Source of the DNA: JAWXBM01 sp034440115
GTDB taxonomy: Bacteria > Pseudomonadota > Gammaproteobacteria > Xanthomonadales > SZUA-36
DNA: 42,995 nt
Assembly (NCBI GenBank): GCA_034440115.1
Contig: JAWXBM010000015.1
Span: 1-42,995 of the forward strand
Reading direction: 5' to 3'
The notes below the pieces were generated by a model that worked only from the letters and a program-made list of their open reading frames with translations, was not told where the DNA came from and searched no databases. Below, in pieces: positions 40,548 to 42,995 of the stretch; within the stretch, counting starts at the first letter, position 1, and every line of letters starts with the position of its first letter. Position numbers and translations under genes: made by a program.

Positions 40548-41306
40548 TTAGCCGCCCCAGTGCGCCAAACGAGTTGGCAACTGAATGTGCTGATTCCCTG
40601 GAATCTTGATCCCCATATCAATGGCTTCTACACCCATGGTTTCATTGGCATGTGGCCGGAGCAAAGCCCGGGACTCCTCTCTCGATCCCAACAACCAGGT
40701 GTTTGCCTCATCACCTGAGCGGAGTAGTGCCGGGCTGCGATGATGGCCCAATGACTGCAAAACTTCATTGGGATCCACGGTAATAATGGCCACGCTCAAA
40801 GGGCTGCTGCCATCAGCCATGGTGGTTCTGCGCGCCAAACCTGCCATCAGCCAACAGGGCGCATCCAACGGAAAAACCGCATAGGGAATCTGTGGCTTCA
40901 CTCGACTATCAAATTCATAAAACCAGGAAACCACCACAATCACACGCCATTGCGCACCCCAGGCACCCATAAATGTAGGCGCGAAAGGTTTGCCTTCAGT
41001 GCGCAATCGGGCATTGGCCGTGGATATCAAACGGCCCTCCTTGTTCAAGGGCAGACGGCCTTCTGAGTAAGATGGGATAAACGGCCAGATGGCCTGAGTT
41101 GGTTGGGCCACTTCACCAACTTGCTGAATCACGGGCAGAGTTTCCCACACCATGGAATCCGCTTCGGATTTGCGCAATTGCCGCGAGGGCGAAATATTCA
41201 CTCTTGCTTCGGGATCAGCAGGAAACTCAGTCGGCGCAGTCACAGCAGAAGCGTAGTCATAGACCTGCTTCCAGGAGAGATGCGATACCGAGGCTTTGCC
41301 GCACAT
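40548..41306 (-). CDS. SRAP (YedK/HMCES-type) abasic-site DNA-protein crosslink protein
   Basis: A 252-residue SOS-response-associated peptidase-family protein that covalently traps abasic sites in single-stranded DNA through its N-terminal cysteine. The start is ATG 41306, giving MCGKAS so that Cys2 becomes the N-terminus; the six residues upstream in the same frame are excluded for that reason. Other conserved features are NISPSRQ, STANARLRTEGKPF (Asn/Arg), the catalytic Glu in VVSWFYEFD, and LGHHRSPALL with the active-site His. Convergent with the unknown small genes. Likely a genome-maintenance role, next to another DNA-repair gene transcribed divergently. Confidence 0.92.
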   Translation of the reverse strand: MCGKASVSHLSWKQVYDYASAVTAPTEFPADPEARVNISPSRQLRKSEADSMVWETLPVIQQVGEVAQPTQAIWPFIPSYSEGRLPLNKEGRLISTANARLRTEGKPFAPTFMGAWGAQWRVIVVVSWFYEFDSRVKPQIPYAVFPLDAPCWLMAGLARRTTMADGSSPLSVAIITVDPNEVLQSLGHHRSPALLRSGDEANTWLLGSREESRALLRPHANETMGVEAIDMGIKIPGNQHIQLPTRLAHWGG

Positions 41307-41336
41307 AGCCGTATTGTAAAGCACTTAGATAGCGAT

Positions 41337-41366
41337 GCAGGAGCGCGCCTTGCGCGCGAAGATCGG
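41337..41366. repeat. REP-like palindrome between SRAP and the nuclease gene
   Basis: GCAGGAGCGCGCCTTGCGCG CGAAGATCG: the GxAGGAGCGCGC-loop-GCGCGCGA design again, in the divergent promoter region. Confidence 0.75.
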
Positions 41367-41492
41367 CGATGAGCTGACATTCTCACAATCTGCGAAACCC
41401 ATCAGCCAGACTACCCATCGCTTTGTTAGAATCGCTCTGGCTTGGTGCATCGAGCTTGCTGCACGACAGAACCATTCAAAAGGAGAGCCTGC

Positions 41493-42995
41493 ATAACCAC
41501 AAACATCCACAGCCCCAGGTCCGCCACTCACCTTGTGCTGGTTCCAAACCAGCGCCGATTGGATTTGTTGTTGGCCGAGCTCATGCGGGAACAAGCGAAT
41601 GGCAGTGTGCGCGTACATCCACCCATCCAGGCGCTGTCGCAATGGGTTGAGAACACGTTCCGAAACATTCAGTGGTTGCGAGGGCACGCAACCAACCGGC
41701 GAGCCGACCCTCATCAGCTTGCCCAAGTCTGGCAACGGGCCTGGCCAGATCCAGACGGCCGCCTGTCGGATAACGAAAAACACATCGCCGCTCGGCAGGC
41801 TATCGCCGCAGAGCGCTTGATTCAGCAATGGAATCCGAATGCCTTCGAGGAAGCAGGTGAGGCCGGACAAGCGCTCAGCGGTTCCGGGCCTTGGCTGGAT
41901 TCACGATTTTTTACCGCCCGGCAAACCGTTAAACGGCAACAGGCGAGCAGCAACTGGAGTACCGCCGAAGACACCACTGCCCAACTGATCGGGTTGCTGG
42001 AAAACGGCGTAGTTTTACCTTTTTCCTTACCGACACAAATATCCTGCCGGGGCTTCCACGAGTGGACCCACCTGGAGCAGTGCTTGCTCACAGCACTGCA
42101 GCGCAGGGGAGTAGAGGTCGTGTCGTCCGCAGCAGCGGAACCCCTACCAACTGCTCAACACGAGTTGCACAGTTACGCGAGTCCAGAGCACGAGTTGCAG
42201 GCAGCCGCTCAATGGGCCAAACAACGAGCGCAAACGATGGAGTTGCAGGGCAGCAGCGGGCAAATTGTTGTCGTCATTCACGGGCTGAACCAGTCACCAT
42301 CACTGGCAGCTCGAATTTTCGAAAAGACGTTTTGCAGTGAGCATGAGTTTTTCATTGCCGATCGTGCCAGTGCCGATTTTTATCTTCCTTATGGTGAACC
42401 ACTCTCAGCCAGCCCGCTGATTCAGGATGCCCTGATGCTGTTGCAACTGGCGCATGGTGGTTCACGTAAACCGATCGCATTTCCCACGATATCGAGATTG
42501 TTGCTAAGCCCAGCGTGGGCCAACGCAGCCGAAGAACGGAATTCCAGAGCCCGTCTGGAGCTGGATCTGCGCCAGCATTCTGCTTACTACATTTCCCTGT
42601 CCTCATTGCTAGAACAGGCCAGGCGCCACAAGACAAGCGATGAACTCACCCAGTGCATCGATGTTATTCGTGAAGCCATGAATACCGATTGGCAAGAACC
42701 CGGATCACTGGAGCTCTGCCTGCGCTGCTGGGGATGGCCGGGCTCCGGTTCTGCATCGGCTGATGTTGCCGCGTTGAATTCGTTGGTATCGCGCTTCTCC
42801 AGCCTGCTGGAGCGGGCCCAAAATCTTGACGATTGTTCCTTACCCGAGCGCCTGAACGCATTGCGGCGAATGTGTGCTGAGGCGGAGCAGGGCAGCTTTG
42901 GTGGGCCGCTTTCCAGAGTGCTGTTGTTAACGCCTGAAGATGCCGTAGGCCAGCGCTTTGATGCGGCCTGGGTTGTTGGCTTGCACGCCGGGAAC
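41493..42995 (+). CDS. PD-(D/E)XK/AddB-like probable DNA repair protein, 5' part
   Basis: An uninterrupted frame runs from 41430 to the window edge, about 500 codons, without a stop. The product contains HLVLVPNQRRLDLLLAEL (the helicase-motif-I-like P-x-N-x-R start), QALSQWVENTF, QIVVVIHGLNQSPSLAARI and at the edge FDAAWVVGLHAGN, matching the group annotated 'probable DNA repair protein' with a C-terminal RecB-type nuclease domain beyond this window. A strong AAGGAG at 41479-41484 sits 7-8 nt before an ATA at 41493, giving the expected N-terminus; the alternatives are GTG 41445 (no ribosome site) and GTG 41535 (inside the conserved strand). Partial at its 3' end. Confidence 0.75.
   Translation, partial: MTTNIHSPRSATHLVLVPNQRRLDLLLAELMREQANGSVRVHPPIQALSQWVENTFRNIQWLRGHATNRRADPHQLAQVWQRAWPDPDGRLSDNEKHIAARQAIAAERLIQQWNPNAFEEAGEAGQALSGSGPWLDSRFFTARQTVKRQQASSNWSTAEDTTAQLIGLLENGVVLPFSLPTQISCRGFHEWTHLEQCLLTALQRRGVEVVSSAAAEPLPTAQHELHSYASPEHELQAAAQWAKQRAQTMELQGSSGQIVVVIHGLNQSPSLAARIFEKTFCSEHEFFIADRASADFYLPYGEPLSASPLIQDALMLLQLAHGGSRKPIAFPTISRLLLSPAWANAAEERNSRARLELDLRQHSAYYISLSSLLEQARRHKTSDELTQCIDVIREAMNTDWQEPGSLELCLRCWGWPGSGSASADVAALNSLVSRFSSLLERAQNLDDCSLPERLNALRRMCAEAEQGSFGGPLSRVLLLTPEDAVGQRFDAAWVVGLHAGN

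Noticed and set aside
41325..41870. A 181-codon minus-strand frame
   Set aside because: Antisense to the frame that carries the conserved P-N-x-R motif of the DNA repair protein.

Overview
The window is a 43-kb stretch of a gammaproteobacterial chromosome. The gene order mostly resembles the Pseudomonadales/Oceanospirillales/Cellvibrionales side of the class: prfB-lysS, mfd next to csiV, rsgA divergent from orn, ppsA divergent from ppsR, and a tRNA-Ala(GGC)/tRNA-Glu(TTC) pair. REP-like palindromes of the GTAGGAGCGSGC type, common in pseudomonad-like genomes, fit this. I cannot name a genus. All calls come from reading sequence and remembered family motifs; no database search was run.

Layout. 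(1) 37-3945, minus strand: an acyl-CoA catabolic operon (two adjacent acyl-CoA dehydrogenases, an SDR, and a MaoC hydratase after a REP-rich gap). (2) 4298-7804, plus: prfB with its programmed +1 frameshift, lysS, and a YafV-like omega-amidase. (3) 7820-18297, minus: a two-RCK potassium channel, a DUF6394-like membrane protein, csiV, mfd, dusB with an unusual repeat tail, a TraB-family membrane protein, a small periplasmic protein and rsgA. (4) 18540-23443: orn, ppsA, ppsR, a DUF1249 (YqiB-like) gene and the two tRNAs with a strong promoter and a terminator. (5) 23769-36319, plus: ten genes in one direction, most linked by 4-nt stop/start overlaps. They encode a glycoside hydrolase-GT2 fusion membrane protein, two ABCB-type exporters, a GT4 glycosyltransferase, a GNAT/CelD-like acyltransferase, a PIG-L deacetylase, a pyruvyl transferase-family protein, another GT-B glycosyltransferase and two left-handed beta-helix acyltransferases. 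A short duplicated GT fragment sits inside. This is the best candidate for an undescribed system: an apparent pathway that makes, decorates and exports an unknown glycan or glycolipid without Wzx/Wzy or Wzm/Wzt. (6) 36336-37632, minus: a broken cytochrome bd (CIO-type) operon with the start of cydA fused to the middle of cydB, a frameshift, a nonsense codon and an intact 30-residue third subunit. (7) 37617-42995: a secreted protein with an HETRH motif, two small membrane-anchored unknown proteins, an SRAP (YedK/HMCES-type) protein and the 5' part of a PD-(D/E)XK/AddB-like DNA repair protein that runs off the end and may start at ATA.

A second theme is short tandem duplication. At least eight independent direct-repeat tracts (12-27 bp units, 2-5 copies) occur here. 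Most touch a stop codon or lie in a gene-end spacer, and the two largest groups lie between convergent genes and are built from pieces of a dispersed GTCATCCCGG palindrome.
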